A stretch of DNA of 6,079 nt, taken from Deltaproteobacteria bacterium (GTDB taxonomy: Bacteria; Myxococcota_A; UBA796; UBA2385). The notes under the pieces were generated by a model. The model worked only from the letters and a program-made list of their open reading frames with translations, had not been told where the DNA came from and ran no database searches. Made by a program: the position numbers and the translations under genes. Positions 1-4,589 of this stretch are shown here, piece by piece (the stretch's first letter is position 1; each line of letters begins with the position of its first letter). The DNA is taken from assembly GCA_947462115.1 (NCBI GenBank), contig CANHON010000294.1, positions 1 through 6,079 of the forward strand. The letters run 5' to 3'.

Positions 1-37
1 CAGGCGCAGCGCCCGCCCCAAGACGGGCCCCAGCGCG

Positions 38-1573
38 CTACTCCAGGCGGGCCCGGAGGTCGGGGACCTTGGGGCTGGTGGTGCGGACCCGCAGGATGGT
101 GCCGGGATCTTCCGGGGTGGCGTAGACCGTATGCCAGCCCGCGCCCAAGGTCGGGCCCACCCGATCAAAGATGTAGCGGGCGTCCTTCACGCTCAGGTTG
201 ATGCAGCCGTGGCTGGCCTCGAGGCCGAAGCCCCAGTGCCAAAAGACCCCGTGCAGCGCGTAGCGGCTGCGGAAGTGCATGACCCAAGGCACCCGCTCGA
301 CGTTGTAGGGCTCCTCGGCGTCCTCGCGGCTCTTCATGTCGCCGTGGATGGACTTGTCGTAGATCCGGTAGATCCCGAGCGGGGTCGCCCACTCTTCGCC
401 CTCGCCGGAGGAGACCAAGGTCGCGTAGAGCAGGGTGTCGCCGCGGTGGAGGCCGAGCATCTGCTGGCTGAGGTCTACATCGACCCAGAGGTCATTCTCA
501 CCGACCATGCTCGGGCGCACCATCGGCTGCCATACCCGCACGCCGAGGTTCATGGCCTGCACGAAGCCGTCTTGGCCCGGGCCGAGGCCGTTCTGCACGC
601 GCCACCAGCGGCCGTCTGGGGTGGCGGGGATCTCGACCACGTCCAGGGCCGAGTGGAAGGGCATGGGCTCGCCCAGCAGCGGCGACTCGGCGGCGGGCTG
701 CTCGCGCATGCGCACGCCGTTGTAGTTGACCACCCAGGCCGGGCGCATCCCCGGCGTGATGGGCTGGGCCTCCAGATCGCGGCCGGAGAAGCGGTCCACC
801 GGGTAGATGTAGACCTTGTCGGCCAGGGTGACGCTGCCGTCGGCCCGCCGGAGCACCGTGCCGCGGGGCGTATCGATGGCCTCGACGAAGTGGTACTTGG
901 TCACCAGCTCCAGCTCGCTGGTGGCCGGGCCGCCGCGCTCAAAAGCCGCGAGGCTCGACCAAGAGGGCCCCGTCCAGCGCCGCCAGCGCTTGCCGTAGAC
1001 GAAGGGCACGATGGCCTCGCTGTCGGCGATGGGCGCGCGGTCGTAGCTGCCCTCCTTGACGTAGGAGCGGTACTCATCCGGCAAGGGATGGTCGAAAGAG
1101 ACGAGCCGCGGCTGCATCACGGGCTCGACATCGGACTCGACCGTGGTGTCGAGGCAGGTGTAGCCGCCCTCGGCCAGCCGGCCCCAGTCGCCCTTGCAGC
1201 CGCCCCCGGTGCCGCGCACGCGCTCGGCGACGAGGAAGGTCTCGCCGGTGGTGACGAGGCCGCGCATCGGCCCCTTGGCGGCCGGCCCCCGGTAGATCGG
1301 CTGGTAGCGGCGCGCGAGGTAGATCACGCCCGGGCGGTGGGTGGCGCCGGGGCTGACGTTCTCGTGGTCGGCCGTCGCGCCGCCGGTGTCGTCGGCCGGG
1401 GCCGCCGGGGCTTGCGCGTAGGCCGCGCCGACGATCGTCCAGGCCGCCGCCAGCGCGCCGGACCAGGAGCGGAGCGCGCGGAGGGCTGCCGAGGGGGCGC
1501 GCCGATGGGCCGCTTGCGAGCTGCGGGATCGCGCGACCGGTTGGGGCGCGGCCGAGGAGGTGGGGGCAGACAT
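38..1573 (-). CDS. Exported L,D-transpeptidase (YkuD domain) with SH3-like regions
   Basis: A 511-aa protein ending in a YkuD L,D-transpeptidase domain (about residues 360-485). The family signature is visible: H441-G442 and then S454-H455-G456-C457-I458-N459. C457 is the expected nucleophile, which forms the acyl-enzyme when 3-3 peptidoglycan cross-links are made or when proteins are attached to peptidoglycan. Residues 28-55 resemble a signal peptide (arginine-containing n-region, hydrophobic stretch 38-52, AYAQA cleavage-like site), so the enzyme probably acts in the periplasm. The n-region is unusually long. Two stretches look like bacterial SH3 folds, at about 85-145 (with C126 and C140, a possible disulfide) and about 280-345. 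The ATG at 1573 is the only reasonable start ahead of the signal sequence, but no clear Shine-Dalgarno precedes it. It is transcribed alone, 186 nt downstream of the SDR gene. Function is confident from the motif; the actual substrate (cross-linking or protein anchoring) is not. Confidence 0.93.
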   Translation of the reverse strand: MSAPTSSAAPQPVARSRSSQAAHRRAPSAALRALRSWSGALAAAWTIVGAAYAQAPAAPADDTGGATADHENVSPGATHRPGVIYLARRYQPIYRGPAAKGPMRGLVTTGETFLVAERVRGTGGGCKGDWGRLAEGGYTCLDTTVESDVEPVMQPRLVSFDHPLPDEYRSYVKEGSYDRAPIADSEAIVPFVYGKRWRRWTGPSWSSLAAFERGGPATSELELVTKYHFVEAIDTPRGTVLRRADGSVTLADKVYIYPVDRFSGRDLEAQPITPGMRPAWVVNYNGVRMREQPAAESPLLGEPMPFHSALDVVEIPATPDGRWWRVQNGLGPGQDGFVQAMNLGVRVWQPMVRPSMVGENDLWVDVDLSQQMLGLHRGDTLLYATLVSSGEGEEWATPLGIYRIYDKSIHGDMKSREDAEEPYNVERVPWVMHFRSRYALHGVFWHWGFGLEASHGCINLSVKDARYIFDRVGPTLGAGWHTVYATPEDPGTILRVRTTSPKVPDLRARLE

Positions 1574-1759
1574 CGGCGGGATCGGGGCGGGAGGGGATCA
1601 CGGCCCGCCCGGGCTGGCTGCAGGCCGGGCTGGTTCGCGGGCGAAGGGTCGGAAGGGCAGGCCCAATTAGCCCGACCTTGGCGCCTTCGCAGCCCCCTCT
1701 GCGGATTTTGATGCGCGGCACCGGCGGCCCGACGGCCCGACGGCCCGACGCGGCGGCCC
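1574..1759. other. Intergenic region between SDR stop and L,D-transpeptidase start
   Basis: This 186-nt gap lies between two minus-strand genes and must hold the 3' end of the SDR transcript and probably the promoter of the L,D-transpeptidase. It contains a small AT island (AATTAG, 1665-1670), a plausible but weak -10 region on the minus strand with no convincing -35. It also holds a CGCAG-N6-CTGCG hairpin at 1688-1703 and a three-copy tandem repeat near the SDR stop. I see no gene in it. Confidence 0.4.
1726..1749. repeat. Three perfect tandem copies of GGCCCGAC
   Basis: The 8-bp unit GGCCCGAC occurs three times without interruption (1726-1733, 1734-1741, 1742-1749), ending 10 nt short of the minus-strand SDR stop codon. 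The tract is non-coding. The array is short and could be slippage-prone simple sequence; no function is evident. Confidence 0.8.
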
Positions 1760-2542
1760 TCAGCCGATCGTGTAGCCGCCGTCCACGGTGAAGTGCTGGC
1801 CCGTGATGTAGCTCGCGTCCGACGAGGCCAAAAAGGCGGCGAGGCCGGCCACCTCCTCGGGGCGCCCCACCCGATGAAGCGCGGCGCGGTCGGTGTAGAG
1901 GCCGGAGAGCTCCGGGCTCCCGACGATGGCCTGGGCGAACCGGGTCTCGATCAGGCCGGGCGTGATGGCGTTGACCCGGATCCCCGCCGACCCGAGCTCC
2001 ACCGCCAAGGTGCGGGTCATCGACAGCAGCGCTGCTTTGGTCATGCCGTAGACCCCCTGCAGCGGGGCCGAGCCGAGGCCAAAGATGCTGCTGAGGTTGA
2101 TGATGACGCCGGGCAGCTCCGCTTCGATCCGCGCCTGCCAGAAGGCCCGCGACAGCGCGAAGGGGCCCTTGACGTTCACCTCAAAGGTCTTGTCCCAGGC
2201 CGACATCTCGAGGCCGGCCATCGGCCCGAAGTAGGGGTTGGCGGCGGCGTTGTTGACCAGCACCGAGGGCAAGCCGTACCGCGCCACCACTTCGGCGAAA
2301 AAGGCCTCCAGCTCATCCACCTTGCCGAGGTTGACCGGCAGACCGAAGACCCGCCCCGGCGCCACCGCCGACAAGCGGGCCACCGCGGCCTCGACCCCCT
2401 CGGGCCGGCGGGAGGCGACGATGACCTCGGCGCCCTCGGCGGCCATGCGGGCGGCGATGGCCTCGCCGATGCCGCGGGTGCCCCCGGTGATGAGGGCGCG
2501 GTGGCCGGCCAAGCGGCCGGGGACAAGCGTCTGCTGCGACAT
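1760..2542 (-). CDS. Classical SDR-family NAD(P)-dependent oxidoreductase
   Basis: A 260-aa protein with the full classical short-chain dehydrogenase/reductase set. The dinucleotide-binding TGGTRGIG is at 19-26 and NNAA at 97-100. The catalytic tetrad is N123 (in EVNVKG), S152, Y165 and K169 (YGMTK), with the usual 13-residue Ser-Tyr spacing. After the active site come the PG turn (195-196) and the C-terminal VDGGY typical of FabG/glucose-dehydrogenase-like members. Length is normal. It should be a cytosolic hydroxyl/ketone oxidoreductase; the substrate cannot be read from the sequence. R45-R46 after the second strand (VASRRP) favours NADP(H), by family analogy. The ATG at 2542 is supported by a GGAGGT Shine-Dalgarno. 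It is the second gene of an operon, 21 nt after the stop of the membrane protein gene. It is not specifically assignable to fabG, since no other fatty-acid synthesis gene is nearby. Confidence 0.95.
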   Translation of the reverse strand: MSQQTLVPGRLAGHRALITGGTRGIGEAIAARMAAEGAEVIVASRRPEGVEAAVARLSAVAPGRVFGLPVNLGKVDELEAFFAEVVARYGLPSVLVNNAAANPYFGPMAGLEMSAWDKTFEVNVKGPFALSRAFWQARIEAELPGVIINLSSIFGLGSAPLQGVYGMTKAALLSMTRTLAVELGSAGIRVNAITPGLIETRFAQAIVGSPELSGLYTDRAALHRVGRPEEVAGLAAFLASSDASYITGQHFTVDGGYTIG

Positions 2543-2545
2543 CGG

Positions 2546-2551
2546 ACCTCC
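2546..2551 (-). promoter_or_regulatory. Ribosome binding site of the SDR gene
   Basis: GGAGGT on the minus strand lies 3 nt before the ATG at 2542. The spacing is tight, but it is one of the best anti-Shine-Dalgarno matches in the window. It lies in the 21-nt gap after the upstream membrane gene, which supports translation from a shared mRNA. Confidence 0.75.
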
Positions 2552-2558
2552 AAAGCCC

Positions 2559-2576
2559 GGCGCCTATCGCGGGGCG
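2559..2576. repeat. 18-bp direct repeat, copy A (3' end of membrane gene)
   Basis: GGCGCCTATCGCGGGGCG on the plus strand, identical over 18 bp to copy B at 3426-3443. On the minus strand this copy spans the last codons and the TAG stop of the membrane protein gene and ends 16 nt before the SDR start codon. It has similar flanking sequence (GCCCGG in the same orientation) at both sites. Confidence 0.85.
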
Positions 2577-3400
2577 GTCCGCCGCGGGCGCAGGGCCCAG
2601 GCCGCGGGCCCGGTGACCAGGCCCACCGACAGCAGCCAAGCGGCCACCGAGCCGAGCGGCCCGCCGAGCCAAGGCAGCAAAAAAGCGGCCAGCAGGGCAT
2701 AGGCGGAGACGCTGGCCGAGCCGAGCATCATCGGCCCGACCGCGGCCCCCTGAACGGCGGCCCCTTGGCTCACCCACAGCGAGACCATCGTGGTGAGGAA
2801 GATCGCCGGGAACACCGCCGCGAGGCCCGCCACCACCGGCCCGGCCAACGACGAGGTGAGCACCGCCGCGCCGATGGCCACCGCCGCGAGGGCCGCCCGG
2901 GCCAAGAGCACCGCCGGCCGAACCGGTCGGCTGGCGCCCGGCGAATGCAGGCCGCCGCGGCAGCTCCACAGCCCGAGGCCGAGGCTGCACAGGAGCGCGA
3001 GCAGGCCGATCGCCAGGGGTGGCAGGCCCCCCGCGGCGCCGAGGCGCAGGCCCTGCAGCGCGATCAGGCCCACCACCGCCCAGACCGCGAGCGAGCTCAG
3101 GATCATGGCCGGGAGCTGCGCCGGGCCGGGCAGCGCGCCGAGCCGGCCCGGCAGCCAGCGCCAGCAGCCCAAGAACACCGCGTTGACCCACATCCCCACC
3201 GGGATGGTGGCCATCGAGGCCACAAAGTCCGCCTCGGGCTGGCCGAGCAGGCCCAGCGCGGCCGGCACGACGGTGGTGGGCGCGGTGCCGAGCACGCCGC
3301 CCAAGCGCCCGCCGAGGCGCTCAATCAGCCGGGTGACCAGCACCGCCACGAGGCCCGCCGCCAGCCCAGCGCCCGCGGCCCGTGCCCACACCTCGTCCAT
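2564..3400 (-). CDS. Polytopic membrane protein with duplicated core, family unrecognised
   Basis: A 278-aa, Ala/Gly/Leu-rich protein with about eight or nine hydrophobic segments (near 8-25, 33-53, 60-80, 94-120, 126-146, 163-185, 188-210, 217-244, 247-270), so an inner-membrane protein. Two parts look like copies of each other. Residues 34-84 (GG-x5-P, then PVGM and LP) and 191-243 (AG-x5-P, then GPMMLG and LLP) align with the same glycine and proline placement, suggesting ancient duplication of a four- or five-helix unit. The layout distantly recalls small DUF3147/GlpM-like membrane proteins, but that is an impression, not an identification. It might be a transporter or a structural membrane protein; no catalytic residues stand out. 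The ATG at 3400 follows a weak purine run (AGGGGG, minus strand). It is the first gene of an operon with the SDR 21 nt downstream, and 18-bp direct repeats bracket it. Confidence 0.85.
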   Translation of the reverse strand: MDEVWARAAGAGLAAGLVAVLVTRLIERLGGRLGGVLGTAPTTVVPAALGLLGQPEADFVASMATIPVGMWVNAVFLGCWRWLPGRLGALPGPAQLPAMILSSLAVWAVVGLIALQGLRLGAAGGLPPLAIGLLALLCSLGLGLWSCRGGLHSPGASRPVRPAVLLARAALAAVAIGAAVLTSSLAGPVVAGLAAVFPAIFLTTMVSLWVSQGAAVQGAAVGPMMLGSASVSAYALLAAFLLPWLGGPLGSVAAWLLSVGLVTGPAAWALRPRRTAPR

Positions 3401-3425
3401 CGCGCCCCCTGATCCGATGCCCGGG

Positions 3426-3443
3426 GGCGCCTATCGCGGGGCG
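3426..3443. repeat. 18-bp direct repeat, copy B (upstream of membrane gene)
   Basis: A perfect second copy of GGCGCCTATCGCGGGGCG, 867 bp from copy A and in the same orientation. On the minus strand it ends 25 nt before the membrane protein start codon. The minus-strand frame through this copy also ends in Ala-Pro-Arg-stop, as the membrane gene does at copy A, which would fit a leftover of a duplicated gene end. A shared upstream regulatory element is the alternative. Confidence 0.85.
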
Positions 3444-3581
3444 CGCGCCGCCCGTGATTTTCGCCGGGGCTGTACTCAACTCGGGCACACCGAGGTTGAA
3501 GTGCGGATGAAATTTTCGGAAAGTGACCGAGAATTCAGACACATTCGGGGCCGCGCCGGAGGTCAAACCGGACAGAGACGA

Positions 3582-3614
3582 CATTGTTTCATTCGGTGAC
3601 AAATGCCCGTGACA
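3582..3614. promoter_or_regulatory. Possible operator: GTGACA direct repeats beside an inverted repeat
   Basis: GTGACA occurs at 3596-3601 and again at 3609-3614, giving two direct copies 13 bp apart. Overlapping them, CATTGT (3582-3587) and ACAAATG (3599-3605) form an imperfect dyad. They sit in the AT-richer part of the divergent intergenic region, where a regulator could act on either gene. No known regulator site is recognised; this is pattern only. Confidence 0.25.
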
Positions 3615-3697
3615 CAGTCCTCTCACCAGCCAGCGCGCGAGCCCAGCCGACGGCCCTCCCCCCACGACGACCCCAACCCGACGCCGCCCCCCACCCA
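3615..3697 (+). promoter_or_regulatory. C-rich, G-poor leader (possible Rho-loading site)
   Basis: The stretch before the 79-aa gene is strongly skewed toward C on the sense strand: in 3651-3700 I count 32 C and 8 G. Unstructured C-rich, G-poor RNA is the hallmark of Rho utilisation sites. If the promoter lies in the AT-richer part around 3460-3610, this would be its 5' leader and could allow Rho-dependent attenuation. The skew is seen; the role is inferred. Confidence 0.3.
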
Positions 3698-3709
3698 TCG
3701 GAGTCCAAA

Positions 3710-3949
3710 ATGCCCAGCAACGCCCCCGACCGTCCCTTTGGCCTCTCCGATCTGTTCTTGCTGTGCGTGGCCATCTGCTTCGTCATGCTGCCCTTCATCA
3801 TCGTCTCGGACGGCGACGGCGGCGTGTCGGCCCGCCTCGCGGTGCTCTCCGGCATCGTGGTGCCCCCCGCGGCCCTGCTGATGCTCGCCCAGCGCCGCTT
3901 CGGCGGCCGCCCGGACCCGCTGCCCCACCTCGAGTCCAGCAGCCGGTAG
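3710..3949 (+). CDS. Small two-helix membrane protein, unrecognised
   Basis: A 79-aa protein with two hydrophobic segments (about 13-33 and 41-61) joined by a short acidic loop SDGDGG (33-38), followed by a basic QRRFGGR stretch and a Pro/Ser-rich tail. The positive charge after helix 2 suggests that end is cytoplasmic, so an N-in/C-in hairpin. I chose the ATG at 3710 because GGAG (3700-3703) lies 6 nt upstream and the protein turns membrane-like straight afterwards. The frame stays open back to 3584, but that extension is Pro/Arg-rich low-complexity translation of the leader. It stands alone: divergent from the membrane/SDR operon, with its own intrinsic terminator. No family is recognised. 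It may be a small inner-membrane accessory or stress protein, but nothing shows which. Confidence 0.75.
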   Translation: MPSNAPDRPFGLSDLFLLCVAICFVMLPFIIVSDGDGGVSARLAVLSGIVVPPAALLMLAQRRFGGRPDPLPHLESSSR

Positions 3950-3971
3950 CCCAGGGCTCACCGAACCTGGG
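3950..3971 (+). other. Hairpin right after the 79-aa gene stop
   Basis: CCCAGG (3950-3955) and CCTGGG (3966-3971) form a perfect 6-bp stem with a 10-nt loop starting at the base after the TAG. It has no T-tract, so it is probably a 3'-end-protecting or auxiliary structure ahead of the true terminator at 3997. Confidence 0.4.
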
Positions 3972-3996
3972 TCCTGACCTCGGCCACGGCCCATTC

Positions 3997-4018
3997 GCCC
4001 GCTTCGGCGGGCTTTTTT
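3997..4018 (+). terminator. Intrinsic terminator of the 79-aa membrane protein gene
   Basis: GCCCGC (3997-4002), a TTCG tetraloop, GCGGGC (4007-4012) and six T's (4013-4018) make a textbook Rho-independent terminator on the plus strand, 47 nt after the stop. Read on the minus strand the hairpin lacks a T-tract, so it mainly serves the plus-strand gene and shields the convergent tautomerase gene. Confidence 0.92.
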
Positions 4019-4020
4019 GC

Positions 4021-4043
4021 GCGCGGCGCCTGCCCCGCCGCGC
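4021..4043 (-). terminator. Hairpin downstream of the MIF-like gene, possible terminator
   Basis: GCGCGGCG (4021-4028) and CGCCGCGC (4036-4043) form a perfect 8-bp GC stem with a 7-nt loop. On the minus strand it begins 6 nt after the stop of the MIF-like gene. No T-tract follows in that direction, so it could be a weak terminator or a 3' stabilising stem. It sits next to the plus-strand terminator, so the convergent genes have back-to-back hairpins. Confidence 0.4.
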
Positions 4044-4049
4044 CCGCCC

Positions 4050-4394
4050 CTACAGCTCCGTGAAGGTCTGGCGGTTCCAGCCGAACATCGGGCCCGCGGG
4101 GGCGTGCACCTGCAAAAACACGCGCTCGGGGTCAATCCCGAGCTCGGCCTGTAGGGCCTCGCACAGGGCGGCGCTCAGGCGCGCGGCCAGCGCGGGGTCG
4201 GCGCCGATGCTCCGCAGATCGAGCAGGGCGCAGGGGCCCTGCCCGCCCAAGGTCAGGTGGCGGTCGCCCTCCACCTCCACCATCACCCAACGCTCCTCTT
4301 TCTCGAGCAGGGCGGCGAGCGTGGCGGTGAGGACCCGGCACAGCGCCGCAGGGTCGGGGAGGCTCAGGCTGGTTCGGAGCTGAAGCACGGGCAT
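4050..4394 (-). CDS. MIF/phenylpyruvate tautomerase-like protein
   Basis: A 114-aa protein that aligns by eye along its whole length with macrophage migration inhibitory factor (about 115 aa). It starts Met-Pro-Val; removal of Met exposes the catalytic Pro1 of the tautomerase superfamily. Numbering from Pro1, K31 matches MIF Lys32, PCAL is at 53-56, SIG at 61-63 (Ile62 for MIF Ile64), PERV at 88-91 and GWNRQTF at 104-110, like the MIF C-terminal GWNxSTF. The pocket differs: MIF Tyr95 and Asn97 correspond to F92 and Q94, and MIF's CALC is CALL, losing the CXXC. Expected role is keto-enol tautomerisation of aromatic 2-oxo acids as a cytosolic trimer; the natural substrate is unknown. The ATG at 4394 is preferred over one seven codons upstream because GGAGA lies 6 nt before it and because Pro must follow Met. 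It is a lone gene, divergent from the 30-aa ORF. Confidence 0.88.
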   Translation of the reverse strand: MPVLQLRTSLSLPDPAALCRVLTATLAALLEKEERWVMVEVEGDRHLTLGGQGPCALLDLRSIGADPALAARLSAALCEALQAELGIDPERVFLQVHAPAGPMFGWNRQTFTEL

Positions 4395-4400
4395 CGGGGG

Positions 4401-4405
4401 TCTCC
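4401..4405 (-). promoter_or_regulatory. Ribosome binding site fixing the MIF-like start
   Basis: GGAGA on the minus strand, 6 nt upstream of the ATG at 4394. An ATG farther upstream (4413-4415) would place this site inside the coding region and bury the catalytic proline, so it decides the start. Confidence 0.75.
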
Positions 4406-4431
4406 GCGGCTGCAAAAAAGTCGCTCAAGCG

Positions 4432-4459
4432 CCGGCCGCGGGGTCCGATCTGCGGCCGG
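4432..4459. repeat. 8-bp inverted repeat between divergent genes
   Basis: CCGGCCGC (4432-4439) and GCGGCCGG (4452-4459) are perfect inverted copies with a 12-nt spacer. They lie in the 78-nt gap between the minus-strand MIF-like gene and the plus-strand 30-aa ORF. The right arm overlaps the first two bases of the GGAGG Shine-Dalgarno (4458-4462) of the small ORF, so it could be an operator dyad or an RNA stem restricting ribosome access. Confidence 0.5.
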
Positions 4460-4472
4460 AGGGGTGCGCGCG

Positions 4473-4565
4473 ATGTCCGATCCATGGTCCCCACAGACCG
4501 TCAACGCCGCCCGCATTGGCGTGCTTATCGCGATTGTATGCCTGGTCGTCTTCGGGGGCGCCTGA
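4473..4565 (+). CDS. Putative 30-aa single-helix membrane peptide
   Basis: A short frame from ATG 4473 to TGA 4565 encodes 30 residues: a polar start (MSDPWSPQTVNAAR) and then a hydrophobic helix IGVLIAIVCLVVF (15-27) ending Gly-Gly-Ala. GGAGGGG at 4458-4464 lies 8-10 nt before the ATG, among the strongest ribosome sites in the window. Helix length and sharp polar/hydrophobic organisation are unlike random translation of GC-rich DNA, which here gives Arg/Ala/Pro-rich strings. It ends 24 nt before the hydrolase start, so the two may be co-transcribed. No known family is recognised. It could be a small membrane regulator of its neighbour, or a chance ORF. Confidence 0.5.
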   Translation: MSDPWSPQTVNAARIGVLIAIVCLVVFGGA

Positions 4566-4589
4566 TCGATCGGGGCCGCCTCCGCTACG

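Larger units (their letters stand above)
3401..3709. other. Divergent intergenic control region
   Basis: 309 nt without a supported gene, between the minus-strand membrane gene and the plus-strand 79-aa gene. Three parts can be told apart. At 3401-3450 lie the leader of the membrane gene and copy B of the 18-bp repeat. At about 3455-3615 is the most AT-rich part of the window, the likely promoter zone for both directions; TTGACC on the minus strand (3561-3566) is the best -35-like hexamer, but no good -10 sits 17 nt away. At about 3615-3697 is a C-rich leader on the plus strand. Short frames cross it in both directions, but none has a proper Shine-Dalgarno or protein-like composition. Confidence 0.55.

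Noticed and set aside
11..28. GCCCG/CGGGC hairpin just downstream of the L,D-transpeptidase stop
   Set aside because: The stem is only 5 bp and no T-tract follows on the minus strand; such stems are expected often by chance at this GC content.
131..1711. Plus-strand 526-aa open frame antisense to the L,D-transpeptidase
   Set aside because: Low-complexity Ala/Gly/Arg/His/Val composition with no recognisable motif; a shadow of codon bias in GC-rich DNA opposite a gene with clear catalytic motifs.
1726..1749. Three-unit 8-bp tandem array considered as a CRISPR or iteron array
   Set aside because: Units are contiguous without spacers and only three in number; no cas gene, replication initiator or DnaA box is nearby.
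2313..3191. Second long minus-strand frame overlapping the membrane gene and the SDR
   Set aside because: Same strand but another frame; Gly/Arg/Pro-rich with no transmembrane pattern, whereas the chosen frames have helices or SDR motifs.
1793..3412. Plus-strand 539-aa open frame antisense to the SDR and membrane genes
   Set aside because: Crosses two well-supported genes, is rich in Arg/Gly/Ala/Gln/His and lacks domains; composition artefact.
3321..3698. Minus-strand 125-aa frame covering the divergent intergenic region
   Set aside because: Begins in the C-rich leader, runs into the membrane gene in another frame, and has no ribosome site or domain; better explained as non-coding.
3584..3709. 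Upstream extension of the 79-aa membrane protein
   Set aside because: The frame is open but translates the C-rich leader into Pro/Arg/Ala low complexity; the Shine-Dalgarno at 3700-3703 places the start at 3710.
4395..4415. Seven-codon N-terminal extension of the MIF-like protein
   Set aside because: It would bury the catalytic proline and overlap the GGAGA ribosome site; the Met-Pro start at 4394 fits the family.
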